A stretch of DNA of 64,000 bases. Source: Rhizopus sp. PT2906. Lineage: Eukaryota > Mucoromycota > Mucoromycetes > Mucorales > Rhizopodaceae. The stretch spans positions 1-64,000 of the forward strand of contig JAMYHX010000108.1 of NCBI GenBank assembly GCA_025529335.1, given 5' to 3'. A program made the translations under genes and the position numbers. The notes below the pieces were generated by a model. The model did no database searches. It had not been told where the DNA came from and worked only from the letters and a program-made list of their open reading frames with translations. Positions within the stretch are counted from its first letter, which is position 1, and each line of letters opens with the position of its first letter. Shown here piece by piece: positions 46,662-58,016 of this stretch.

Positions 46662-48202
46662 ATGAGTCAACACACAACTTCAAGTAAAAAAAAAGCATCA
46701 ATGAATTATTACTGTAGTCATGGTAACTAATTATAAAAATAGATCTACGTTTAGCATGCGTGGTAAAACACAATTATATATAACAAAAAAAAAAAAAAAC
46801 AAAAGCGTTAAATCATTATATCATCAAGATGGTAGGCTTACCTGGAAGAGGTAAAACCTACATATCACAAAAGGGTAACCATGATACGGTATAAATATGG
46901 GAACATAGACTAATTCGTTCATTAGTATGTCGATACCTACAATGGTTAGGTATCCATACTAAAGTGTTCAATGTTGGTAACTATCGTCGAAAACTATTCG
47001 GGGCAAAGCAAGATCATTTATTTTTTGACCCTAGCAACGCTTCTGGATTATATCAAAGAAAGGAATCTGCAAATGCAGCTATTGCAGACATGATTCGATG
47101 GTTTAATCAAGAGGATGGTATCGTGGCCATCTATGATGCAACTAATAGCACGAAACAAAGGAGAAGACATATTCTTGAAGTGCTGTCAAAGGAAAACATT
47201 CAGGTTCTCTTTATTGAATCGTTTTGTGAAGATGAAGCCATCATTATGGACAATATCAAACAAGTCAAGCTGAGTTCCCCCGACTATGCCAACATGAACC
47301 CAGAAGAGGCCGCCTCAGATTTTATCTCACGCATTAATCACTACAAGCTGCAGTATGAAACCATCCAGGAGCAGGACCTGACTTATATCAAAATGATAAA
47401 TGCCGGATCCCAGGTCATCATCAATATGATCCGTGGTTACCTCGAGTCAAGGATCGTATATTATCTCATGAACCTTCATACCCAACCAAGAAAGATATAC
47501 ATGTCCAGACACGGTGAATCCATGTTCAATCTTCAAGGTAAAATCGGTGGTGACTCTGAGCTTTCTCCAAGAGGATTACTTTACGCTAAAAAACTACCCG
47601 AGCTCATCAAGACTCATCTGGGTGACAAACAGCTCGTCGTTTGGACCTCGACTTTAAAAAGAACAATTCAGACCAGTCAGGGTCTGAACTATCCCAAGCT
47701 GAGTAGAAAGGCATTAGATGAACTGGATGCTGGTGTGTGCGATGGAATGACCTATGAGGAAATTGAAGAGAAATATCCCGAGGATTATGCTTGTCGTGAT
47801 GATGACAAGTTCAATTACCGTTACAGAGGAGGTGAGTCTTATAGGGATGTCGTCCTTAGACTAGAACCTATCATCATGGACCTCGAGAGACAGAGAGACA
47901 TATTGATCATTGGCCATCAAGCCATTCTAAGGTGTATCTATGCTTACTTTATGAACTATAAGCATGAAGATTTGCCCTATATCAAAATACCTCTTCATAC
48001 TGTGATCGAATTGTCTCCCAAAGCGTACGGATGCGAAGAGAAGCGATACAAGGTTGATATTGACGCTGTAGATACTCACAGACCAAAGCCAGTCAAATCA
48101 AAACTCTCAAAGCAAGCACAACAAGAGATGAAATCGGGTGCAAGTGGCCAAAAGATAAACAATAGCCCAATTTTGCCTATAAGTCCACAATTTATGGCCT
48201 AA
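46662..48202 (+). CDS. Bifunctional 6-phosphofructo-2-kinase/fructose-2,6-bisphosphatase, 450 aa
   Basis: Proposed exons 46662-46683, 46755-46762 (8 bases), 46829-46874 and 46926-48202; introns 71, 66 and 51 bases, all in phase. The kinase P-loop is VGLPGRGKTYIS (12-23). The conserved FNVGNYRR and DATNSTKQRR follow. The bisphosphatase half has the phospho-His motif SRHGES (His about 221), the acid LDELDAGVCDGMTYEEI, and the second His in IIGHQAILR. Both activities look intact. The enzyme sets fructose-2,6-bisphosphate, the allosteric switch between glycolysis and gluconeogenesis. The 8-base exon supplies the CV preceding MVGLP, completing the first beta strand. An alternative is translation from the Met at 46829, directly at the P-loop, which would lose that strand. 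Confidence 0.92.
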
Positions 48203-48373
48203 GATATGAGAAAGAAATGATTGGTTAATAAACGTCTGAATTTAAAATACAAATACTGTAAAGATGATTTTCTTATTCCCTTTTTGTTTTCTCTTTTTTT
48301 CTTATTTTTAATCAAGAAATGCTTAGTCACTGTTGTTTCTGTATCAATCTCAAGTAAATATACACACACAATA

Positions 48374-49109
48374 ATGAAAATAATGACGATACTCATATTT
48401 AATAGAACCGCAACTTTATTATTAGCCGTCTTGGGTACCATTAGTCATCTTTATGGTGCTTTAACCTTGACTGCATTATCGGATGAATTCGAAGATGCTG
48501 ATATGGGTGCAGTCTTTGGTTTGACTGCTTACTCCTATCTCTCTGGATTTGCTTGTTTAGCAGGTGCTATTGGTGTTATTAAAGTAAATAAGGATCAATG
48601 ATAAATGAATGTGTGTGCGCAGTACTTATTTGTATTTTTATTTATAGAATAACGTTAAACATCTTAAATTCTTCTCCATTTATTATTGGACAGACCTTGT
48701 GTTACATACCTTTTTTTCGGTAGCCAGTGCCGTCTTACTCTTCAGTCTTGATCGTGAAATTTGCAAGGAAATTGTGAGTGAAGTCAAGGATGATGAATTG
48801 GACATGAATACATGTGAATCTATTTATATTTCAAGCGCATGGATTGTCACATTAGCTATGGCTATTAATATGCTCCTGAAGGTGAGTTAATACTAAGACC
48901 ATAAACCAATATTAAACATATAATCTTAGCTTCATTTTGCCTTTGCTATTCATTCTTACACTCATCGTGTCCAACAAGAGACAAGTATGGATACTATTGA
49001 AGAACGTATCATCGTTGCACCTTATCCTGCTGCTCAAATCTCTAAAGAACAACCTATCTTTGTTGCAGGTCAAGAATTTATTTCTGATGAAAAGAAGCAA
49101 CAACAATAA
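48374..49109 (+). CDS. Tetraspan membrane protein, unknown family, 207 aa
   Basis: Exons 48374-48583, 48648-48881 and 48930-49109; introns 64 and 48 bases, phase 0. Four hydrophobic segments are visible: TATLLLAVLGTISHLYGAL, GLTAYSYLSGFACLAGAIG, LHTFFSVASAVLLFSL, and SAWIVTLAMAINMLLKLHFAF. A Cys-containing acidic loop lies between the third and fourth (EICKEIVSEV...CESIYIS). The C-terminal tail is hydrophilic with a Pro/Ala patch (VAPYPAA) and ends in poly-Gln. The topology resembles MARVEL/DUF-type tetraspans in fungi, but I do not recognise the family. The ATG at 48374 was chosen as it precedes the first segment directly. Confidence 0.75.
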
Positions 49110-49284
49110 ATTGAACTGTTCACATCTAAATGTATATTCCCCCTTCTCTAGTTGCTATCATAAAACAATAAACATAACATCGGACCATGAAATTCTCAAA
49201 CTCTTTATTATGCATTTTAACATCAGCACTTTATTTTTTTTTTTAAGCAATATGAAAAGGAAAAAAAAAGAGAGAAAAACAAGT

Positions 49285-50360
49285 TTAAGCGCCCAAGATG
49301 GGGAATGCGCTATCATCAGACAAGTTGACAGAGATTTGATCTCCACGCTTTCCACGCTGAGTACCGCGGCTATGACGACCAGAAGCATTACGACCACCAG
49401 ATGGACGGTAACTTGGCTGATCAATTTCCAGATAGGATTTACCTTTCTTTGCTTTGCCTTTAGCTTTAGAACCAGCTTCGTCCTTTATACAACAAAAAGA
49501 AAAAGAAATTGAGCACATGAAGAAATAAGAAAACAAGAGAAAATTTATTCATCCGCTGTTATTTTACCTTGCCAACAAAGTAATTATCAGACTCTTTACG
49601 ATATGGAACCGCTTCTTTCAATTCGCTGTCAGCCACGCCTTCGTTAGGTTTACGTGGTTCAGGGAGAGTGGGAAAGTGACCAGATGACTTTCGTTCTTCA
49701 AGATACTGATCTAATGTCTTGGTATGATCCTCAGTCGTTTCATCCGCATTAAATCTACCAGTCTCCGGAGCATCTGGGTCCTTGGGATCTAATACGTCAT
49801 TTGCACTAAAATTTTTTCAATAAAAATCTTCGTAATCATGATGTTTTTTTTTCTTACCCTTGGAGTTCGGAGGTGCCAGCTTCACCCCAACCCATTGTTA
49901 CTTTCTTTTCATTATCACTTTTAAATGAAAATGAGTATTGATGGTTTATATATATATATATAAAGAACTTACTAGATGCCAGTACGACTGTGGCGGTCGT
50001 ATATCTTGTTTCTGCCTTCTTTCCAGATAGCCTGTTTTTCTCTCTTTTCACTATTAATAGCACCAATATTGGGCTGATTGGTATTTTCTTCAAGAGGTTG
50101 TTGTCCGACATCTTTTGAACGACCACCGCGTTGTTCTCTTCTTGAGGGAGGTGAGACTATAATACGTTAATAACCATGCATACGCGTATAAGTGTGGACC
50201 TACCAGCAGGAACTCGCTTTTGATTAATTCTGCGTTGTTCGCGACGAGTAGGTGGTTGATCTTTATCTTTCTTTTCTGCAGGTTTGAGGTTGCCTAATTT
50301 ATCAACTTCTCCTTCTTCATCTCCCAAAAGTGCAGCAAAACGATTAGGTGTAAACGACAT
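49285..50360 (-). CDS. SERBP1/HABP4-family ribosome-associated protein (Stm1/Oga1-like), 278 aa
   Basis: Minus-strand exons 50204-50360, 49973-50156, 49858-49917, 49568-49805 and 49285-49482; introns 47, 55, 52 and 85 bases. The N-terminus MSFTPNRFAALLGDEEG is the Stm1-type start. The hyaluronan/mRNA-binding (HABP4_PAI-RBP1) core is DRHSRTGIYDNEKKVTMGWG, then TSELQGANDVLDPKDPDAPE. The C-terminus is Arg/Gly/Ser-rich (GGRNASGRHSRGTQRGKRG). Homologues clamp idle 80S ribosomes and preserve them in starvation. The C-terminal RG-rich stretch is a plausible substrate for the PRMT1 encoded in the same window. Confidence 0.9.
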
Positions 50361-50963
50361 TTTTTTACGAGTGAAAAAAGGTGAGAAAAAGATAGCATGA
50401 TGCTCTATTTATATACAAAAATAAGCCACGTTTGCTCATGTGAGCGGGGTGAGGTAATAGCTAATGTTGTTTATGCAGATTGTCCTTTCTTTCTCTCTCT
50501 GCTGTCTTTTTTTTATCTTCTTTTTCCCCTTTCTCTCTCTTTATTATCTTATATTCAAGACTATTTGGAGACGTTTGATATGTATACTTCTTAATTTAAT
50601 GTAAACCATTGTCATACCCACACACACTCGCACACACATACACTCACACACAAGACGCGCGTTCCGTGTACCCACTGTATACCGTGTTTGGGTTTTAAAT
50701 TTTAAAATGGAGTCTATTGTCGTTGATTTACATCATATACCCTTAACATTGTTTCCCTTATTACTTTTTGGTGAAGGGGTTTGATAGATTACATCAGAAC
50801 TCAAAAAACTTGTCTTTAGTAAAAAATATCAACATGACACATGACTTAATACAACTCTCATTTAACACGTCGCACGTCCCTGTTTTTATAAACTTTTTTT
50901 TGTTGCGCGTATAAAGCGAAAATGAGCATTTCATTTATTGATATGTGTTCAATTGGAGAGCAT
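50361..50963. other. Intergenic
   Basis: Contains the pyrimidine-rich promoter of the SERBP1-like gene and a (CA)n-like stretch at about 50620-50653. No gene seen. Confidence 0.4.
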
Positions 50964-51149
50964 TTAGAGTCTGCAGCAAGACCAGCAAAAACCAATCATT
51001 CGTGCCCTTGGTTCAAAGCCTGCGGGGCATGCTGTTTTACGAGCAAAGCATGAGTTCCAGCAGGTAGATTTCTTTTTTTGAGCTTCAACGACGTTTGAAT
51101 TGAGCAAGAAGGTACCGACAGCGAAGAGGATGAGAACAGAAATCTTCAT
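50964..51149 (-). CDS. Small secreted cysteine-rich peptide, 61 aa
   Basis: A single-exon minus-strand gene. A signal peptide (MKISVLILFAVGTFLL..., cleavage probably after EA near residue 23) is followed by a basic mature part with six Cys in the order C-x3-C-x6-C-x13-C-x2-C-C, enough for three disulfides. The mature peptide begins QKKKS and is Lys/Arg-rich. It could be a defensin-like antimicrobial, a wall-associated or a signalling peptide. I recognise no family, and the spacing differs from the CS-alpha-beta defensins. It has its own T-rich leader on the minus strand. Confidence 0.65.
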   Translation of the reverse strand: MKISVLILFAVGTFLLNSNVVEAQKKKSTCWNSCFARKTACPAGFEPRARMIGFCWSCCRL

Positions 51150-51688
51150 AATAGGTGTAAAAAGTTGGAATGTAAAAACAAAAAGAAGCAACATAGCAAA
51201 TGAAGCATAAATAGAGACAAGGAAGAATGTTGCTTGCTTGGAATTTTAATTTTTAGTCTTTTGTGAAAGTAGAAGAGACAGGAGCAAGAAGAACAAGAGG
51301 TAGTGAAAAAGATGATGATATGCATGAGAATTAGACTAGAGTACTCAATACATCACCCTCATTTTAAGGTTGTACGTGACAGAGATCTATATTTATCCTT
51401 CTCTAAATAAACAAGAGACACTTTTGATTACAGATGGCTTCATCCTTTGCTTCTTCAAGCTCTTTTATTGAAGCAAAGAATGAGAAGACAATAACAATGT
51501 CAACTGCTTCAAAACCAACCTCCTGTCACGTGCACGCGGAAGCTAAAAAGGACGCTCAGAGCACCCTTCTCTTGATTTGACCGCAGACAGCCTCTGTGGC
51601 TTAGCTTTGTCTCGGTGTTTCACAAAAAAGGAACACTTCAAGGTGAGTCATAATTTTTTCCCTCTTCTTCTCTTTATCCCAACCAGCC
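51150..51688. other. Divergent promoter region
   Basis: Lies between the Cys-rich peptide (minus) and TyrRS (plus). It includes a candidate 5'-UTR intron for TyrRS (51643-51686). Confidence 0.4.
51643..51686 (+). other. Likely 5'-UTR intron of the TyrRS gene
   Basis: GTGAGTCA donor, pyrimidine-rich interior and CCAACCAG acceptor, 44 bases long, ending two bases before the ATG. Seen by splice-site match only. Confidence 0.5.
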
Positions 51689-52943
51689 ATGTCTCTTACA
51701 CCCGAGCAAAAATACGAACTTATTACCCGCAACCTTCAAGAAGTCCTTGGAGCTGACGACATTAAAAAGATTCTTGCCGAGCGCGACTTGAAAATGTACT
51801 GGGGTACTGCTCCCACTGGCAGACCTCACATTGGTTACTTTGTGCCAATGACTAAAATCGCAGACTTTTTATCAGCTGGTGTTGAGGTAAAATACAGCAA
51901 AGAAAGGATATATAAAGCGAAAAGAAGTTAATAAGGATACCATACTCTAGATGACAATTCTTGTGGCCGATATTCACGCCTTTTTAGACAACATGAAAGC
52001 ACCTTTAGAACTTGTACAGCACCGTGCCAAATACTATGAACATATGATCAAGACCGTTCTTAAATCACTCGGTGTACCTATTGAAAAACTCAAGTTCGTT
52101 ATTGGTTCCAGCTACCAATTAAGCAAAGAATATACCATGGATAACTTTAGACTTTCTGCTCTGGTTACAGAACATGATGCCAAGAAGGCAGGTGCTGAAG
52201 TTGTCAAACAAGTAGCCTCTCCTCTCTTGTCTGGTCTCTTGTACCCAGGTATGCAGGCTCTTGATGAAGAGTACCTCAAGGTTGACGCTCAATTTGGTGG
52301 TGTTGATCAACGAAAGATTTTCGTAATGGCTGAAAAGTACTTGCCTCAACTCGGTTATAAGAAGCGTGCTCACTTGATGAATACAATGGTGCCTGGATTG
52401 ACCGGTTCCAAAATGTCTGCTTCCGATCCCGATTCCAAGATTGATTTCTTAGACAGTGCCAAAGATGTACAAAAGAAGATCAAAAAGGCATTTTGTGAGG
52501 AAGGCAACATTGTCGACAACGGTCTTTTAGCATTCATAAAAAATGTTTGGTTCCCCCTCAAGTCATTGAATGGAAACAAGCCTACATTTACTGCTATTCG
52601 CCCTGAACAATACGGTGGCAACATGGTCTTTGACAGTTACGAGGCTTTAGAAAAGGATTTTGCTGATAAGAAGGTGCATCCAGGAGATTTGAAGGCAGGT
52701 GTGATTGCTGCTATCAACGAATTATTAGACCCCGTGCGCAAGGCTTGGGAAGATCCTGAATCACAAAAGTTATTAGAATTAGCTTACCCTGCACCTAAGC
52801 CAGTAGAAAAAGTGAATCCAAAAAAGGAAAAGAAAGAAAAGAAAAAGGCAGAGAGAGCCGCTGCATTAGCAGCTAAGGCTGCTGCTGCTGCCGAAAATGG
52901 TGAAGCGCCTGCTGCACAAGAGGAAACCCCAAAACAAGAATAA
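51689..52943 (+). CDS. Cytosolic tyrosyl-tRNA synthetase, 396 aa
   Basis: Exons 51689-51886 and 51951-52943, intron 64 bases. The class I signatures are both present: HIGH-type PTGRPHIGYF (about 43-52) and KMSKS-type GSKMSAS (about 219-225). The YGSSYQ-type segment (IGSSYQLSKEY) and the QFGGVDQRKIF motif mark it as eukaryotic/archaeal TyrRS. The C-terminal 45 residues are Lys/Ala/Glu-rich (KKEKKEKKK, then an Ala run), a low-complexity tail instead of the EMAP-II-like domain found in animals. It attaches Tyr to tRNA-Tyr in the cytosol. Convergent with the SNF2 gene, 65 bases apart. Confidence 0.96.
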
Positions 52944-53008
52944 ATAAACTTTATTCGACACATGAAACGATGTATATAATTTGTACAAATTGTGCCTTCT
53001 TTGGCTTT

Positions 53009-56000
53009 CTAATCACTAAAACGAACAGTCTTTCTCTTTTTTTCTGGTGGAGATGTGTCTTTACTCTTCGCTTTTTTGATCTCTTCCTGACCTTCAATAT
53101 CCACTATATCTGAACTGGGCTTTTCAATGTCTTCTTTTTTATCAGGTACGATACGTTTTCTTTCTGACGGCAAAAGGTAGATTGGGTGTAAAAGTGGAAT
53201 GGCGATATCATGCTCATGCTTGGGTCGCTGCGCAAATCTTGCATGGTTCAATATATGCTTCAACTTTGAATCCGTAAAGAAATCTTGAGAGTCTTCCTCT
53301 ACTTGCTCTCTTCGTTTCAGCAACTCATGTTCAATTGTGTTACGAATGACCAATGTCTCGACATACACGGGTCGTGTCTGTCCTATACGGTGCGCACGCT
53401 TGATGGCTTGTTGTTCCATGGCTGTTTGCCAGACGGGGCTGACAAAGAAGATGCGGGTGGCAGATGATAAGTCAATACCGTAAGCTGCCTTCCGCACAGG
53501 CATTATAATCACATTTGCATTTTCAGATGTATTGAACGTCATGATAATTTGTGACCTTTGAGAATTACTCTAAAAAAAGATAATTAGCTCCTTTTCGATT
53601 TTTTTTAAAAAAAAAAAAGACACTCTTTACCATTTTACTTTCATGATATATGAGGACTCTTATTTTTGCCAGATGCGTCAATAGCCAATAAATCTCAACC
53701 ATTTCATTGTGATGCTGTGCAAAGATGATGCATTTTTCCGTCGGTTGATATGTGATTACTTGGTTGACAAGATAATTTAGCTTGCTGCTAGTAGCACCTA
53801 GGATGCGGGCATCAGAGAGAGCATGGCGGGTATAAAATGTCCACGCCTCTTGACTCTCTGTTTGCTGCTCAGATTTATTAGGGTCTATTGTACGTAGTTG
53901 CGCTCCGTCATAGTAAAATAAGTGCTGCATGTCACTGGATTTCATTGAAGACAGCAGGTCAAGAATATCTATCAGCTTGTCTTCCTGCACCACACACGGT
54001 CCGTCCTCCCATGGTAGCGAGGATCCAATGTGTGTGTATGCTCCTGCACTGCCTTTCAGTAATCCCCAATGTTCCCTGAAGACATGCGGTAGACCTTGGA
54101 CGATCAGTGCAGGAAAGTGTGAAGTCATGATTTGCATAAACATCTCGCAACTGACAGCCTCATGCAAAATGGCTCTGATGCTTTTCAAATCTTCGTTTTC
54201 TTGACCATAATCTTCCTTACCTTGTTCGACATCATGGCACTTTTCCAGACAGTTATTGTATGCCGCTTCGATGAGGCCAGGAGAAACCGAGTGCCATAGA
54301 CAGCTCTGCCAAAGGTTATGCACGGTCTCTCTTAATGACTTGTAGTTCTTGGGAGAAAACAAATAATCAGGTCCTTCGCGTTTGGATAAGATTGCATTTA
54401 AAGCAATCATGGCAATTTGGCAGTTATGTGTCTGTAAAGGAGATTAATGATGGGGGTAACTGTAATTTAATTATGCTAATATACCAGCCATTGGTAGTAA
54501 TCAAAATCCAGAAACACAATCTCTTGATGTAAAGGTGGAAGCGAAACCTCTTTTTCAATATCCTGTCGTTGAGTACGTATCATTGTCCTTTCCAAGATGT
54601 CAATAAGCCGTCGCATGCCCCAAGGCTTTCTACTCAGGAAGGGTCTCGTCACCATTCGATGCCATAACTTTTTACTATTCTTAAAGGGCTCCATGCCAAG
54701 AGCCTGGCCAAAGAGTTTTCCTAATCGATCTAGATCGTCGGCTTCATTCAAGTTCTTACGCGATAATGTTGTGTCTGTGAGGTTGTGAGTGGGTGTACCG
54801 GTACATACCCATTTTGCATTACAAAAGAGTTTTCTAGATAGCTCAGCTAGCTTGTTCTCATTAGATAATCTATGGCCTTCGTCTAGCAAAAAAAGCGTTT
54901 TTCAATAAAAGAAATAGAGTAGTAACATGATCAATGTACCAACAATAACACGTTTCCAATGCACCTGCAACAAAGGAGAGACGTATTGTCTAGGGTATTC
55001 TGTTACTGCACATATACATGCTCTTTCTCTTGTGGACCCAATGTATGGGCACTGACAGACGGTGCCTATAGATAAACTAACATCAATATTTGAGCTGGGC
55101 AGAGTTTATTTGCTACCTACTATGAAAGTCAAGTCCACCTTGCTGATTCTCATGGGCGAATCTGCTTTGACTTATAATGACGAGATCAAAGTCAAGTAGT
55201 TCAAGAGGCGGCTTGATTACTTGTTTTAATTGATCATAGACGGTAAAATGAATTTTACCGTCTTGAATGTGTTTATAGATTTCACCTGTCCATTGATCAA
55301 TCAGGTTATCAGGAACTATTGTGCAAGAAAAAGTACTGGATTAGTTGTAAAATAACTCTCGGCTACAAAATATTACCTATAATAAGCGTCGCATTGGATA
55401 TGTAAACAACTAGTCTTGTAAACTGAGGCTCTCTTCTTCGCGATCTCTCAAAATTAAAATGAAGAGGAATGTCGACCCATTCATAATGTAAAGGATATAC
55501 CTGGAACCATTCGATGACATCTTCGGGTAATCGATCTGAGATGGCTTTCCAGTTGATGCCAGACAATAACATTTGTTCGGCTGCTATTGCCTTTAGTGTA
55601 TGTGGCTGATGCTCTTTCAGGTTAGTCTTGATGAAACAATCCGTATTAATTGATGAGAAAGGATAAAGTAGATCCTTGGTAGCCATGACAGCAGCCAAAC
55701 AAAGACATGTCTTTCCAGTACCCTAGTGTTTTTAATATGATGTATTGGTGCTTTCCTTTTATGTGTTTTCATTTTATGCTTTACTTACCATATCCTCACA
55801 AATGATTCCGCCAAATAGATCTGTCATTCTATCAGGCTTACTAGATAATGTTCCTGTATGTTGATTTAAATAGATACTTGATCCATCTATAGCTTTAAAT
55901 TGAATGATCTCCGGTTTATCTACTTGTTTGGGCACAAGTTCTCTCTCTAGCATTTTTTGGAGTGAATTCTAACCTTTTCATAAGTGGTGCTTTGTGTACA

Positions 56001-56501
56001 AGAATAAAAAGAACAAACCTTTTGATATTGATACAAAGTAGTCTTCATTCCAGGCAGATGTAGACTCAAGTTGTACAGGAAGTATGCAACATCATGATTG
56101 CTGCTCTGTGACAGCTGAGGGTCGATAGATGGTGAAGGTAAATGAAGAAATATGGACAGCAGGTTTGACTTGATAATGGGATCAAATACAGATATGAATG
56201 ACTCATCCGGTTGACTGTTTCTATTGATGAATGGTAATAGATTAAGTAGACGATTGATATTAGAAGACTGTAATGTTTGGTCAAGCACGAGTTGAATAAG
56301 GATAAAGCATAGGGATTGCTTAAATAGGCAACCCACTGTATTAATAACTCCTATACTTGCAAGTTTTGATATCAAGTTTAATTTTTGTTGATCTTGACTA
56401 TTAGCTCTCATCATTGATATGTCACATGCGTTCCCTGCTTCTGAGCTTGCAGGCGTAATGAGCTGAATGCCTACATAACCTAAGCGAATTGACATTTTCA
56501 T
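53009..56501 (-). CDS. SNF2-family DNA-dependent ATPase (Rad5/Rad16-like class), 1029 aa
   Basis: Minus-strand exons 56019-56501, 55789-55968, 55377-55722, 55121-55315, 54940-55065, 54485-54882, 53631-54431 and 53009-53569; all phases fit. Motif I is EDMGTGKT (219-226; GTGKT rather than DEMGLGKT), motif II DEGH (444-447), motif III TGTPTHN, and motifs V-VI AAYGIDLSSATRI ... AIKRAHRIGQTRPV. Between the ATPase lobes there is no RING finger; before motif II is a short Cys-rich patch (CQCPYIGSTRERACIC). The 500-residue N-terminal part includes helical regions and the LYQYQKNSLQKML Q-motif-like entry. A basic C-tail (EKKRKTVRF) looks like a nuclear signal. A chromatin or DNA-repair translocase is likely; no single orthologue is clear. 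Confidence 0.87.
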
Positions 56502-56933
56502 TGGAAAAAAAAAAAAAAGGAAGAGGAAATTAAAATTTTCAATTTGCATAAAAATAATTTTGAAAGGCATATTTGTCCCAATGATTGTTGCCCTCCGTTC
56601 CAGGCTCCGATGAAGTGGCGAAGGCTCTTTTCACACCATGATAATAATAAATAATCACATTGACCACGTTTATCATGCTGACAACATTCAACCTCCTCTA
56701 TAAAATGCGTATTCGTCTTATTTTAATAATACTTTTTTCTTTTTAATGAAGAATCTGCTTTGCATCTCGTCGACTTAATAGCCTTTTGAATAAAGGCAGC
56801 AAACTAAACTTGATTGCCAAGCATTTGAGTTGCCTTGTGCAAATAAAATGGCATATTGTTGTTAAAGCGCTTGGAAAGTGTTCTTGATTAACTAGAAGAC
56901 TAATGAATAACGTATTTTTCATTTTATACTTAC
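56502..56933. other. Intergenic between the SNF2 gene and the mobile-element cluster
   Basis: Promoter of the SNF2 gene, then the first copy of the direct repeat (56833-56891). No gene seen. Confidence 0.4.
56833..56891 (+). repeat. Direct repeat, copy 1, flanking the Fanzor/Helitron remnants
   Basis: About 60 bases matching 59434-59491 in the same orientation at roughly 80% identity with one single-base gap. Shared cores include TGTGCAAAT, TTGTTAAAG, GCTTGGA and TTGATTAA. Confidence 0.65.
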
Positions 56934-57701
56934 CGAGGCGTTAAGGAATGCACTGCCGTTATGGACAGCGCATTGAATTCAGGAGCACCGTTAATCTTTT
57001 GAAGGTCTTTTGAAAGGAGGAGGGCTTTCATTGTTGTGTTTTGATTTGTAAAACAAAGATACCATATATATTTAATGCACTGTTCACATCGCGATTCCAA
57101 ACCGTACCACAAGATTCACACTTGAGGACAAAGTGTACTCTTCGCTTTGATCCAGTAATTGAGATATTATTTAATTGTTTGGATTTGCACTTGTTACATA
57201 TCTGACTCGTTAAATACTGGTCAACCGAAACAAATTCGGTCCCCCTCTTTGGATTGTTTGCATTTTCGTTTAATTTCTTCAGTAATTCGTTTTGTAGGTG
57301 CAGCTCGTTTTCCTTTCATACTTGAACAAAAAGAACCATTTTTGGACACAATGATTTGCTTCCGTTGAGAGTATAATGGGAGATCAGTAAGAGGTAGAGA
57401 TACATGTTTGCTTTTATTTAGGTTTTGATTTTTAGCGCCAACTGTACTTGATGTGCCATACTTTTTGCTGTTGTCAAAGAGTCTTTTAACAATTTCTTGA
57501 GTTCCTTTTTGCTTGTTGATATACGTTTTGAGCATTAATTGAATAAATTTGTTTGCGTTTGTGCAAACAAAGAAGAGAACCCGCGATCGACAGCTAATGG
57601 ACCCTTAATAAATGCCATATTGACTATATATCTTACATACCTTTCCCTTTATTTCGCTTTGCCTTTGGAGGCGGAGGATCATTGTCTTTCTTTCGCTTCA
57701 T
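56934..57701 (-). pseudogene. Decayed Fanzor (eukaryotic TnpB-like) nuclease gene
   Basis: Several minus-strand frames together give a Fanzor C-terminal half: NGSFCSSMKGKRAAPTKRI (Fanzor G(D/N)GSF...P-K motif), VSVDQYLTSQICNKC, VLKCESCGTVW, then the RuvC-III-like NRDVNSALNIY. The two CxxC pairs form the TnpB-type zinc ribbon embedded in RuvC. Frameshifts occur near 57250 (just before VSVD) and near 57040 (after NIYGIF). A possible start exon at 57645-57701 reads MKRKKDNDPPPPKAKR, then a GTATGT donor; the middle of the protein is absent. Where intact relatives read VDE(Y/F)xTS, this copy has VDQY. Fanzors are RNA-guided DNA endonucleases in the OMEGA group; this copy is inactive. Confidence 0.72.
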
Positions 57702-58016
57702 ATTGAAGTAAAGAAAAGAAAAAAGAGAAAAGTAACTGCGGATAGCCTTGTCATGTTAAATTAACGATCAACAGCATTGTTTTTATAAATTAATCATATT
57801 TTTTTTTAATAATAAAATGGCTCTTGATTAAAAAAGCACTCCACTTTTGGCACACTGCACTTCTTATTGTGATCTTCAAAGTAGTTATCTTTATAAAAGT
57901 GATGGCGTAAGGATACTAAAATGGCACACGACGGTCATGAATCATCATCTAAACACCAGGAACAGTGATTGAAGAAGTAACAGTGAAGAAGGAAAAGAAG
58001 AAATACAAATCCAACG
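57702..58016. other. Short non-coding stretch in the element cluster
   Basis: AT-rich, with a short stopped frame starting MAHDGHESSSK at about 57921. Nothing else seen. Confidence 0.35.
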
